DNA of 64,000 nucleotides from positions 1 to 64,000 of the forward strand of contig CAVUVE010000011.1 of the NCBI GenBank assembly GCA_963744845.1, written 5' to 3'. The notes beneath the pieces are model-generated. The model was not told where the DNA came from. It was given only the letters and a program-made list of their open reading frames with translations, and did not search any database. The position numbers and the translations under genes were made by a program. Shown here piece after piece: positions 42,329 through 49,374 of this stretch (the stretch's first letter is position 1; each line of letters begins with the position of its first letter). Source of the DNA: Palsa-465 sp963744845 (GTDB taxonomy: Bacteria; Actinomycetota; Thermoleophilia; Solirubrobacterales; Solirubrobacteraceae).

Positions 42329-44074
42329 GTGTACTGGGTCGACATCCTCAACCAGTGCCTGATCTTCGCGATCATGGCGATGTCGCTCAACTTGCTGCTT
42401 GGCTACGCCGGCCAGGTCTCGGTGGCCCACGCGGCGTTCGCTGCGATCGGTGGCTACGCCGGCGCGTACCTGTCGGTCAAGCACGGGTGGAACCCGCTCA
42501 CCGGCGTCGCGTTCGGCATGGCGCTCGCGCTGGTGATCGGGATGGTCATCAGCGTCCCGGCGCTGATGCTGGCCGGCGAATACCTGATCTTGCTCACGCT
42601 CGCCTGGCAGACGGTCGCGATCGTCGTGATCTCGAACATCTCGGCACTTGGAGGGCAGCTGGGACTCACAGGGCTTCCGACCGCGAGCGTCCTCGGCAAG
42701 GACCTCCTGCTGCCGAACGACTGGCTCTGGCCGCTCGCCGTGCTGACCGTCATCGTCTTCGGGCTGCTCATGTGGATCGGCGAGTCCCCGTTCGGTCGCG
42801 TGCTGCGCGGCATTCGCGAGGATCAGCTCGCGACGCAGGCGTTGGGGAAGAACGTCCTCGTCCGCAAGGTCGTCGTCTTCGGCCTCACGTCAGCGATCGC
42901 CGCGCTCGGGGGCGGGCTGTTCGGCCTCTACAACGGCACGGTCTCACCGCCGCTCTACAGCTTCTCGACCTCGATCCTGCTCGTGGCGATCGTCGTGCTG
43001 GGCGGACGAGGGAACCTGATCGGCTCGATCGTGGCGTCGATCGTCGTCGTCGGCTCGCAAGGCGTGTTCGAGAAGGCGATCAGCCTCGACCCGCAGAGCG
43101 CGGCGCTCGTGCGCCTGATCTGCTTCGGCCTGCTCCTGGTGGTCGTGATGCTCGTGCGACCCGCCGGGCTGCTGCCCGAGCGGGTCGGCTTCGGCGCAGC
43201 GATACGGCGACTGCGCCGCGGTCGCGTCGTGCCCGCCGGCGAGGAGGTCACGGCGGAAGCGCTCGCGACCACGATCGCCGACCAAGCCGGCACCCGCGAT
43301 CAGCCGGTGGGCTCCGCCCCGGTCGTCCAGGTGTTCGACGTCCACAAGGCGTTCGGCGGCATCAAGGCGGTCGACGGCCTGAGCTTCGAGCTGCGCGAGG
43401 GGCGCGTCGCGGGCCTCATCGGGCCTAACGGCGCGGGCAAGAGCACGGTGTTCAACATCATCACCGGCGTGTCCTTGGCGGACGCGGGAACGGTCGAGCT
43501 GTTCGGACAGGACATCACCGGATGGCCGATCGATCGCGTCGCCCGGCACGGGATGGTGCGCTCGTTCCAGGACGTCCGGGTGTTCGCGAACCTCTCAGTG
43601 TTCGAGAACGTGGCGATGGCCGTTCCACACCAACGTGGCGAGACGCTGCGCGACCTCTTCCTCACGCCGTGGCGGGTGATCCAGGACCAGAAGCGGACGC
43701 GACACGCGACGGAGCAGGCGCTGGCCTTCGTCGGGCTGTCGGCGCAGAGGTCCGCGACCGTGTCGACGCTTCCGTTCGGCGAGCAGAAGCTGGTGGCGCT
43801 GGCCCGCATCCTGGCCGCGGACGCCAAGGTGCTGCTCCTCGACGAGGCGGCCTCCGGCATCAGCGCGGAATGGGTCGATCGGATGGTCGACATCATCCGG
43901 AGGCTGGCCGAGCGCGGACTGACGATCTGCGTCGTCGAGCACAACCTGAGCTTCGTCGAGCGCGTCGCCGACCACGTGTACTTCATGGAGGGGGGCCGCA
44001 TCACGGCCGCGGGCACGATGCAGGAGCTCACGAAGGAAGAGCGACTCGTGGAGGCCTACTTTGGCCAGCCGTGA
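42329..44074 (+). CDS. Fused ABC permease and ATPase (LivM-LivG fusion)
   Basis: 581 residues from GTG 42329. Residues 1-300 are a LivM permease (MSLNLLLGYAGQVSVAHAAFAAIGGYAG, the coupling loop FGRVLRGIREDQLATQALGKN, and VVLGGRGNLIGSIVASIVVVG). A 40-residue polar linker leads to a LivG ATPase. Walker A is GPNGAGKS near residue 365, the Q-loop lies in MVRSFQDVRVF, a non-standard signature LPFGEQ near 480 replaces LSGGQ, Walker B is VLLLDEAASGI near 503, and the H-loop is VVEHN. The fusion is uninterrupted by stop or frameshift. Next gene overlaps by 14 bases. Confidence 0.92.
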   Translation: MYWVDILNQCLIFAIMAMSLNLLLGYAGQVSVAHAAFAAIGGYAGAYLSVKHGWNPLTGVAFGMALALVIGMVISVPALMLAGEYLILLTLAWQTVAIVVISNISALGGQLGLTGLPTASVLGKDLLLPNDWLWPLAVLTVIVFGLLMWIGESPFGRVLRGIREDQLATQALGKNVLVRKVVVFGLTSAIAALGGGLFGLYNGTVSPPLYSFSTSILLVAIVVLGGRGNLIGSIVASIVVVGSQGVFEKAISLDPQSAALVRLICFGLLLVVVMLVRPAGLLPERVGFGAAIRRLRRGRVVPAGEEVTAEALATTIADQAGTRDQPVGSAPVVQVFDVHKAFGGIKAVDGLSFELREGRVAGLIGPNGAGKSTVFNIITGVSLADAGTVELFGQDITGWPIDRVARHGMVRSFQDVRVFANLSVFENVAMAVPHQRGETLRDLFLTPWRVIQDQKRTRHATEQALAFVGLSAQRSATVSTLPFGEQKLVALARILAADAKVLLLDEAASGISAEWVDRMVDIIRRLAERGLTICVVEHNLSFVERVADHVYFMEGGRITAAGTMQELTKEERLVEAYFGQP

Positions 44075-44789
44075 CCTGACCGACGCGCCGGTGCTCGTCG
44101 TCGACGCGGTCGCAGCGGGCTATCGCCGCCGGCCGGTAGTCCACGGTGTGTCGCTCTCGGTGACCCGTGGCGAGATCGTCTCAGTGCTCGGTCACAACGG
44201 GGCCGGCAAGACGACGACGTTGAAGACGATCTTCGGGCTCCTGCACCCGATCCACGGCCGGGTGCTGTACCAGGGCAGCGACGTCTCGCGCGCGAGTCCG
44301 GCGCAGCATGTCCGACTGGGGATGTCCTACATCCCAGCCGAGCGCTTCCTTTTTCCCAACCTCTCCGTCGCTGTGAACCTCCGGCTCGCCGCGCTGCAGG
44401 AGAGATCGAGCGCCACGCGCCAGCTCCGGCTCGATCGCGTCTACGAGATGTTTCCGATCCTCGCGGAGCGCTGTGACCAGAACGCCGGGACGTTCAGCGG
44501 CGGCGAGCAACGGATCCTCGGCGTCGGTATGGCGCTCATGTCTGACCCGCAACTGATGCTGTTCGACGAGCCTTCGCTGGGTGTATCGCCCGCGATCATG
44601 CAACAGATCCTCACGTCGTTCCGGCGCCTGGCGGACGAGCGCGGCTGCGCGGTCGTCCTCGTCGAGCAGAATGTCGGCCACGCGCTGCGCGAGGCCGACC
44701 GCGTATATGTGTTGCGCTCCGGCCGAGTCCTCCTCGAGGAGCCCGCCGACGCGATGCGGCGACGGGAGCACTACTGGGACCTGTTCTGA
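44061..44789 (+). CDS. Branched-chain-type ABC transporter ATPase (LivF-like)
   Basis: 242 residues. TTG 44061 lies within the end of the fused gene, implying coupled translation. Walker A is GHNGAGKT at residues 44-51, the Q-loop region is MSYIPAERFLFPNLSV, the signature is FSGGEQRIL, Walker B is LMLFDEPSLGVSP and the H-loop region is VVLVEQNVGHAL. Length and order match LivF. It completes an importer of receptor, LivH, LivM-LivG and LivF. After its stop, a 128-base gap carries a repeat element at 44831 but no clear terminator. Confidence 0.93.
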   Translation: MASRDLTDAPVLVVDAVAAGYRRRPVVHGVSLSVTRGEIVSVLGHNGAGKTTTLKTIFGLLHPIHGRVLYQGSDVSRASPAQHVRLGMSYIPAERFLFPNLSVAVNLRLAALQERSSATRQLRLDRVYEMFPILAERCDQNAGTFSGGEQRILGVGMALMSDPQLMLFDEPSLGVSPAIMQQILTSFRRLADERGCAVVLVEQNVGHALREADRVYVLRSGRVLLEEPADAMRRREHYWDLF

Positions 44790-44830
44790 GCTGAGCCGGG
44801 GTCGAGCTCTGTGCTGATCCGTCTGGTCGC

Positions 44831-44895
44831 GCGCCGACGAGAGACGGCCACGGCACCGGCCTTCTGCGTGCCGCAAGCGTCCGCTGGTCGGTGGG
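44831..44895 (+). repeat. Intergenic repeat copy 18
   Basis: Decayed left box GCGCCGACGAGAGACGGCC (44831-44849) and clear right box GCAAGCGTCCGCTGGTCGGT from 44873, 65 bases, between convergent genes. Confidence 0.45.
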
Positions 44896-44917
44896 TGCGG
44901 CGACTGGCGCTTGAAGG

Positions 44918-45253
44918 TCAGCCAGCTCGAAACAAAGCAGCGATCGCGGCGATGTCATCAGGCCGTCCTGAGGCGGTCGCGACGCGAAGGACGACGTGAT
45001 CTTCTTCTTGGGTGACCGTCCACTCGGCAAACGCGCAGCATTGCCGCTCGGCATCGGCGAGTGCTCGCAACTCCTGGAACAGATCAGACGCCGCCGTGTA
45101 CCGAACTTCAAGGAGATCACCGCGGCGTCGAGCACTGAGACGGCCTCGTGCAGACAAAGCCTCCCATCGCCGCATCCTCGCGGCGCCGTCGTCCGGGCCT
45201 AGGGTGCACGCGACAGGGAGCTGGCCGAGCTCGGAGCTGTCAGCACCATCCAT
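44918..45253 (-). CDS. Hypothetical protein with conserved Cys pair
   Basis: 111 residues from ATG 45253. The middle (GPDDGAARMRRWEALSARGRLSARRRGDLLEVRY) and ALADAERQCCAFAEWTVTQEEDHVVLRVATASGRPDDIAAIAALF belong to a widespread actinobacterial family of unknown function. Its hallmarks are the adjacent Cys residues in ERQCCAF and the final D-x-x-A-I-A-A-L-F helix. The Cys pair could bind a metal; this is speculation from residues only. It is monocistronic. A minus-strand relative of the repeat left box (GGTTCTGAGACGATG) overlaps its leader. Confidence 0.78.
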   Translation of the reverse strand: MDGADSSELGQLPVACTLGPDDGAARMRRWEALSARGRLSARRRGDLLEVRYTAASDLFQELRALADAERQCCAFAEWTVTQEEDHVVLRVATASGRPDDIAAIAALFRAG

Positions 45254-45300
45254 ATCTACATCGTCTCAGAACCGTGCGTCGGCCTACCGAGGCGTGCGAT

Positions 45301-45362
45301 TGGCCTTGGTAACTGAGACGCCGGCGTCGGCCCAATCGGAGGGAAGCGTTCGCTGATGATGC
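45301..45362 (+). repeat. Intergenic repeat copy 16 (both boxes)
   Basis: Left box TTGGCCTTGGTAACTGAGAC (45301-45320) and right box GGGAAGCGTTCGCTGATGAT (from 45342), 62 bases, in the 141-base gap between two minus-strand genes. Confidence 0.5.
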
Positions 45363-45394
45363 TGTTTTCGATGGAGGGGGTTCGGCTCTGGGTC

Positions 45395-46027
45395 CTAGTT
45401 CGTCATTGGCGTGTGGTCCTGAGTTGGTAGCTGATGACTTGGGCCATCAGTTTGGCTCGGGGGAGGTAACCGTGGCATGTAGTAGACGACCGCTGGGCGG
45501 CCCGCCAGTTGGATGTGGGTGGTGCGGATCGGGCGGGCCCCACGTATCGGTCGTTGGCCTGCGGGTGCCTCCGGCGCAGGGGGAAAGATCTGCGTGCGCA
45601 GCGCTGACGCGTTGCCTGCGGCGAATACCCAGTGTCCGCCGTTGGCGTTTGGCAGCCCGGTGCTCCTCACGTCGATGCTATAGCCAGGGCGGAGGTCGGC
45701 GGTCGTCTCCGCCCCTGATGCGAGAGGGCGCATTCGCAGTCCGCCTGATGGCACCAGCGGCGGGCAAAGGACCGCTCGCGACACATGTTGCTGTCGAGCG
45801 CGCAACGCGAGGTCTCGACAAGCGCGGGCCAGTCCCGTCGGAAGGTCCTTCGTGAGTCCCAGCCGTCGAGCGTGCGCGATCAACTCCGCCGATAGCACAC
45901 GAACCCTCGAACCGCTGCTCGCCGCGTGGACGCGGTCGCCGTCTCCGCAGCCGGCAAGTGCCGTGGCGCCGACCACGACGCTGAGAGTCAACGTGCGGCG
46001 CTTCCGCCTCGAAGCCGAGACATCCAT
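45395..46027 (-). CDS. Secreted lipoprotein, hypothetical
   Basis: 210 residues from ATG 46027 (MDVSASRRKRRTLTL). A lipoprotein signal ends in the lipobox ATALAGC. The mature part contains VRVLSAELIAHARRLGLTKDLPTGLARACRDL, SIDVRSTGLPNANGGHWVFAAGN and a strand ending RPAVVYYM. No family is recognised. The final 25 residues are compositionally odd. One base over, the reading would be HGYLPRAKLMAQVISYQLRT, which looks more protein-like, so a frameshift near 45480 is possible. It shares no operon with its neighbours. Confidence 0.65.
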   Translation of the reverse strand: MDVSASRRKRRTLTLSVVVGATALAGCGDGDRVHAASSGSRVRVLSAELIAHARRLGLTKDLPTGLARACRDLALRARQQHVSRAVLCPPLVPSGGLRMRPLASGAETTADLRPGYSIDVRSTGLPNANGGHWVFAAGNASALRTQIFPPAPEAPAGQRPIRGARPIRTTHIQLAGRPAVVYYMPRLPPPSQTDGPSHQLPTQDHTPMTN

Positions 46028-46237
46028 CCCCGATATTGTCGTCGGCCCCATTCTGCGCCTCCATCCACACCTGGTTCGCCGGCGCCGGCGCCGCCATCAC
46101 GAAGTCTCGATATCGCCGCGATCAGGGTTCGGCATCTGCGACGGCTCGCGCAGCTGACAGCGCTTCCCGCAAAGCGAGAGTGAGTGCACCAACCCTCGGC
46201 CGCGCAGTCCTGAGGCCCGGACTTCGCCGACCCGGCG

Positions 46238-46423
46238 CTAGCGGCCGGAGCCGGCCGCCAAGATCCGGCGAAGCAAGTACAGATCAACGACCAGGGGAAC
46301 CACGAACACCAGGCCCCACCAGCGTCCCGTTGCGCACAGCACAACAACGACGATGGGAATCCAAACTGCCAGCAGCAGCCGGATCGCCAGCGATGACCCG
46401 CGGTGTCGCAAATCCCAGCTCAT
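46238..46423 (-). CDS. Small membrane protein
   Basis: 61 residues. ATG 46423 is supported by GGAGTAAGG directly upstream; the frame is open to 46501. MSWDLRHRGSSLAIRL leads to two membrane helices (LLAVWIPIVVVVLCATGRWWG and LVFVVPLVVDLYLLRRILA) with a short polar turn. This resembles small two-helix actinobacterial membrane proteins of unknown function. Nothing in the flanks suggests a partner. Confidence 0.6.
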   Translation of the reverse strand: MSWDLRHRGSSLAIRLLLAVWIPIVVVVLCATGRWWGLVFVVPLVVDLYLLRRILAAGSGR

Positions 46424-46532
46424 CCTTACTCCAGAGTACGCCCACTGACGTCCGTAGAACGTTGGTCGGTGACACGCGCGGGCGAGCGAATAGCGAGTCA
46501 CCCCCAGACCCCCCTTTTCAACGACTCCGGGT

Positions 46533-46555
46533 CATGTCCCGAACCATGTCCCGAA
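46533..46555 (+). repeat. Tandem 11-mer near the tRNA fragment
   Basis: CATGTCCCGAA occurs at 46533-46543 and 46545-46555, a 12-base period. It lies in the 377-base gap 46424-46800, which otherwise holds the tRNA 3' fragment and no gene. Confidence 0.5.
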
Positions 46556-46631
46556 ATCAGCAGAGCCGAGCGGGGTCAACCTGCTCTAACCAGACTCAGA
46601 CGCCCGTATCTACGATAAAAGCCCTGTATAT

Positions 46632-46679
46632 GAGCATCCTTTAATCCGTAGGTCGTGGGTTCGAGCCCCACCGGCGGCA
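46632..46679 (+). other. tRNA 3'-half fragment (probable attachment-site scar)
   Basis: TTTAATCCGTAGGTC matches the 3' side of a tRNA-Lys-like anticodon arm. It is followed by a perfect T arm (GTGGG-TTCGAGC-CCCAC) and the acceptor 3' strand with discriminator (CGGCGGCA). The matching 5' half (acceptor GCCGCCG and D arm) is absent upstream, so this is not a functional tRNA. Such 3' ends are classic integration sites for tyrosine recombinases. Its last part is duplicated at 52417-52441. Confidence 0.7.
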
Positions 46680-46685
46680 TCGCGA
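46661..46685 (+). repeat. 25-bp direct repeat, left copy (candidate att site)
   Basis: Begins TCGAGCCCCACCGGCGGC and includes the end of the tRNA fragment plus ATCGCGA. Identical to 52417-52441 over all 25 bases; the interval between copies is 5.73 kb. Confidence 0.65.
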
Positions 46686-46800
46686 AGTAGCTGGTAAACG
46701 AGGTTTCTCGGTTGCATCCGGTCGGGACCGGGTGCGAAACCTGGTCTGTGCGAGCAGCTGGTCAGGCAGTCAGGGCTGTTGCGCGCGACCTCCGCCTGTG

Positions 46801-47466
46801 TCAGGGCGAATCGGTGATCCTGTACCCGACCCCGGGGGTGTTGTGGATGATTTCGGGTTGCCCGAGTCTGCGCCTCAGCCGGGCGATCGTGACTCTGACG
46901 GTGTTGGTGAATGGATCGACGTTCTCGTCCCAGGCCTGCTCGAGCAGCCGCTCGGCGCTCAGTGCGCCCGGACTGGCTTTGAGCAGGGCTTCGAGCACGG
47001 CACGCTCCTTATTGGAGAGTTCGATCGCCCGCCCATCGCGGGTGACGGTTCCGGTGCGCGGGTCAAGCTCGACTCCGCCTGCTTGGAGGGCAAGACGGCG
47101 AGCGTTCGGTTTGCGTCGGGCGAGCGCACGAACGCGTAGTACGAGTTCGGGGAAGTGGAAGGGTTTGGCGAGGTAGTCGTCGGCGCCGAGCGCGAGTCCT
47201 CGCACGCGGTCGGCGGGCCCCCCGGCCGCGGTGAGCATCAGGATCAGCGGGGGTTCGTCGATGCGGGTGATGAGCTGACAGATCTCATCACCGTGAATGC
47301 CGGGAAGGTCGCGGTCGAGGAGAACAACCTCGTAAGGGTTGACGTTGAGCTTGGCAAGCGCTTCGTGGCCGTCGTAGGCGACGTCGACGGCGATCCCTTG
47401 GTCACGAAGTCCCTCGGCTATGCGGTTGGCGTGCCGGGGGATGTCCTCGACGACGAGCACCCTCAC
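46801..47466 (-). CDS. OmpR/PhoB-family response regulator
   Basis: 221 residues. GTG 47466 (VRVLVVEDIPRHANRI) is the real start, overlapping the kinase stop by four bases (GTGA). Receiver domain: acidic pocket VVEDI, phosphoacceptor Asp51 in YEVVLLDRDLPGIHG, MLTA, and Lys101 in GADDYLAKPF. The winged-helix effector domain is GGVELDPRTGTVTRDGRAIELSNKERAVLEALLKASPGALSAERLLEQAWDENVDPFTNTVRVTIARLRRRLGQPEIIHNTPGVGYRI. It forms a two-component system with the adjacent histidine kinase. The divergent small secreted-protein gene at 48783 is a plausible target. Confidence 0.95.
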   Translation of the reverse strand: MRVLVVEDIPRHANRIAEGLRDQGIAVDVAYDGHEALAKLNVNPYEVVLLDRDLPGIHGDEICQLITRIDEPPLILMLTAAGGPADRVRGLALGADDYLAKPFHFPELVLRVRALARRKPNARRLALQAGGVELDPRTGTVTRDGRAIELSNKERAVLEALLKASPGALSAERLLEQAWDENVDPFTNTVRVTIARLRRRLGQPEIIHNTPGVGYRITDSP

Positions 47467-48641
47467 GTGGTGGCCTTCACGAGGTGCGCGACGGTGTTGG
47501 CTTGAAGCGTGATTGCGACTCGGAGTCCTCCCTGCGAGCGAGCGCATAGATCGAGCTGGCCGTTGTGCGCTGCGGCCACGGCGGCGGCGATCGAGAGTCC
47601 GAGCCCGTGCCCATTCTGTGATCCAGTGCGGTCCTCGCTGAGACGCTTGAACGGCTGGACGAGCTCGGCGACCGCGCCGGGGTCGAGCACGGGGCCGCTG
47701 CTGGCGATGACCACTCGCGCCTGCCGACTGGCAGGTGACGAGAGCGCAATCTCGACCGAGCCACCTGGCTGGGTGTAGCGCACCGCGTTCTCAATCACGT
47801 TCTCGATCATCCGCCGGAGCAACGTCGGACTGCCCATGACGCCAGCCGCGGCGAGGTCTCTCTCGACAGTCAGCCTCTTGGCGGCGATCTCGTCGGCACG
47901 ATCGCTGAGCGCGGAGTGGATGAGCGGCTCGAGCGCGACCTGGCTGCGCTCGTCAAGCTGGCCGCTTTGAGCGCGGGCCAGGCTGAGGAAGGTCTCCAGC
48001 AGCTGCTCGGCAAGGTCGAGATCCACGCGCAGCTCGGCGTCCAACTCGCGGGTGCGCAACGGCACCGCTCCGGGTTTGGCGATCGCCACGTCGAGGGTGG
48101 TGCGCATCATCGCAAGGGGCGTGCGCAGCTCATGTGACGCGTTTGCGACGAACCGTCGCTGCGCGTCAAAGGCAGCCTCCAAGCGTGCCAGCAGCCGGTC
48201 GATCGTGTCGGCAAGCAGGCGCAGCTCGTCACGGGGGCCGGACATCGCCAGGCGTTCGTGAAGAGTCGTGTCGGAGATCCGGTCCGCGGTGGCGGTGATC
48301 ACCCGCAGCGGCGCCAGTACCCGCCCGGCCACCAGCCATCCGAGCCCGACGGAGACGAGCCCCATGATCGCCAGCGCGATCCCCGAGTAGAGCTGCAGGC
48401 GATGCAGCCCGTTGGAGCGCCCGACGGACATCGCCGTCTCGAGCCGCACCATCGTGGGATTGAAGGGCTCTTTGGGCGGGGAGATCGCGAAGTTGGCGAA
48501 GAGCCAGTACGTGATCGCCAAGAGCGCAGCGCCGCAGATCAGGAATAGGAGGCTGTAGAGCAGCGTCAACCGCCACCGGACCGTCGGGCGGGGGAGAGGC
48601 ACACGCAGCGCGAGCTGGGTTGGAATTCTGCCGGTCTTCAC
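47463..48641 (-). CDS. Sensor histidine kinase
   Basis: 392 residues from GTG near 48641. Two membrane helices at residues 24-50 and 83-105 bracket a short extracytoplasmic loop of about 35 residues. A HAMP domain follows (RVLAPLRVITATADRISDTTLHERL), then the H-box FVANASHELRTPLAMM (His170), N-box NVIENAVRYTQPGG, G1 VLDPGAVAELVQPFKR and G2 GHGLGLSIAAAVAAAHNG. The small sensor loop suggests detection of membrane state or a small peptide. The response regulator is translationally coupled downstream. Divergent from the secreted Cys-motif protein. Confidence 0.95.
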   Translation of the reverse strand: MKTGRIPTQLALRVPLPRPTVRWRLTLLYSLLFLICGAALLAITYWLFANFAISPPKEPFNPTMVRLETAMSVGRSNGLHRLQLYSGIALAIMGLVSVGLGWLVAGRVLAPLRVITATADRISDTTLHERLAMSGPRDELRLLADTIDRLLARLEAAFDAQRRFVANASHELRTPLAMMRTTLDVAIAKPGAVPLRTRELDAELRVDLDLAEQLLETFLSLARAQSGQLDERSQVALEPLIHSALSDRADEIAAKRLTVERDLAAAGVMGSPTLLRRMIENVIENAVRYTQPGGSVEIALSSPASRQARVVIASSGPVLDPGAVAELVQPFKRLSEDRTGSQNGHGLGLSIAAAVAAAHNGQLDLCARSQGGLRVAITLQANTVAHLVKATT

Positions 48642-48782
48642 GACGCTGATGATGCCGTCGAGCGTGTTACAGCGAAATAACGCGGTAACCGGCGCGTAAC
48701 GCGCCAGGGCGAATGATGGCCGTCCGTCTGTCCAACCAAAACGTGGCTTCCCGCCTCGATTGACCGAAAGGAACTGACCATC

Positions 48783-49334
48783 ATGCGTCGTCGCACACTA
48801 ATCCTCACCACCTCCGTCGTCGTGGCTGCTGCGGTCTGGCTGCTCACCGCCGGCTTTGGCGGCGGCTTCTCCACGACCGCCGCCACGACGCCGACGCAAA
48901 CACAAGCCGGAGCGCTCGCCTACGCTCGCTGTATGCGCTCGCACGGGGTGCCGAACTTCCCGGACCCCAGCAGCAGAGGGGACGATAAGCGGGCCGTGGT
49001 CAGCGCGCTCCAAGCGATCACCAACTCCCAGGCCCAGGCGGCTCAGACAGCCTGCATGCACATCAACGGCGGCAGCCCAGGGACAGGCCAGGATGTGGCA
49101 GAAAGTCAAGCGCACACCGCCGCGATCCAGGCGTTCGCCCGCTGCGTGCGCAGCCACGGGCTCCCCAACTTCCCAGACCCCACCAGCCGGGGCCAGTTGA
49201 CCCCGCAGATGGTCGCCAGTGCCGGGATCGACCTTCATCAGCCATCGGTGCTCAAGGCCGGCCTGGCCTGCACGGGCGTCACTCACGGGGTGCTGACGCG
49301 AGCCGCCATCGAGCGGGCGGTCAACGGCGGCTGA
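48783..49334 (+). CDS. Secreted protein with duplicated Cys-Met-Arg-Ser-His motif
   Basis: 183 residues from ATG 48783. A signal peptide (LILTTSVVVAAAVWLLTAGFGGG) precedes a mature region with two copies of the same unit, ARCMRSHGVPNFPDP and ARCVRSHGLPNFPDP. Each is followed by a helix and a further Cys (QTACMHIN and GLACTGV). This unit is frequent in actinobacterial exported proteins found beside two-component systems and efflux pumps. Pairs of Cys and His hint at metal or heme binding, unproven. It is divergent from the histidine kinase, sharing a 141-base promoter region, so the kinase may regulate it. Confidence 0.85.
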   Translation: MRRRTLILTTSVVVAAAVWLLTAGFGGGFSTTAATTPTQTQAGALAYARCMRSHGVPNFPDPSSRGDDKRAVVSALQAITNSQAQAAQTACMHINGGSPGTGQDVAESQAHTAAIQAFARCVRSHGLPNFPDPTSRGQLTPQMVASAGIDLHQPSVLKAGLACTGVTHGVLTRAAIERAVNGG

Positions 49335-49374
49335 CCCGTCGAGCGCCGGGTCTGGTCCGCACGAGGTCGGCGCG

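Noticed and set aside
11..45362. The intergenic boxes as integron attC sites
   Set aside because: GTT is present, but the symmetric R/L box arrangement and gene-cassette layout are missing, and no integron integrase is visible.
46403..46618. A + strand frame ending next to the tRNA fragment as a possible integrase C-terminus
   Set aside because: No recombinase motif is present, and its first part is antisense to the small membrane protein, which has a good ribosome site.
46605..46680. A complete tRNA gene
   Set aside because: The T arm and acceptor 3' strand are perfect, but the 5' acceptor strand and D arm cannot be found in the preceding 75 bases.
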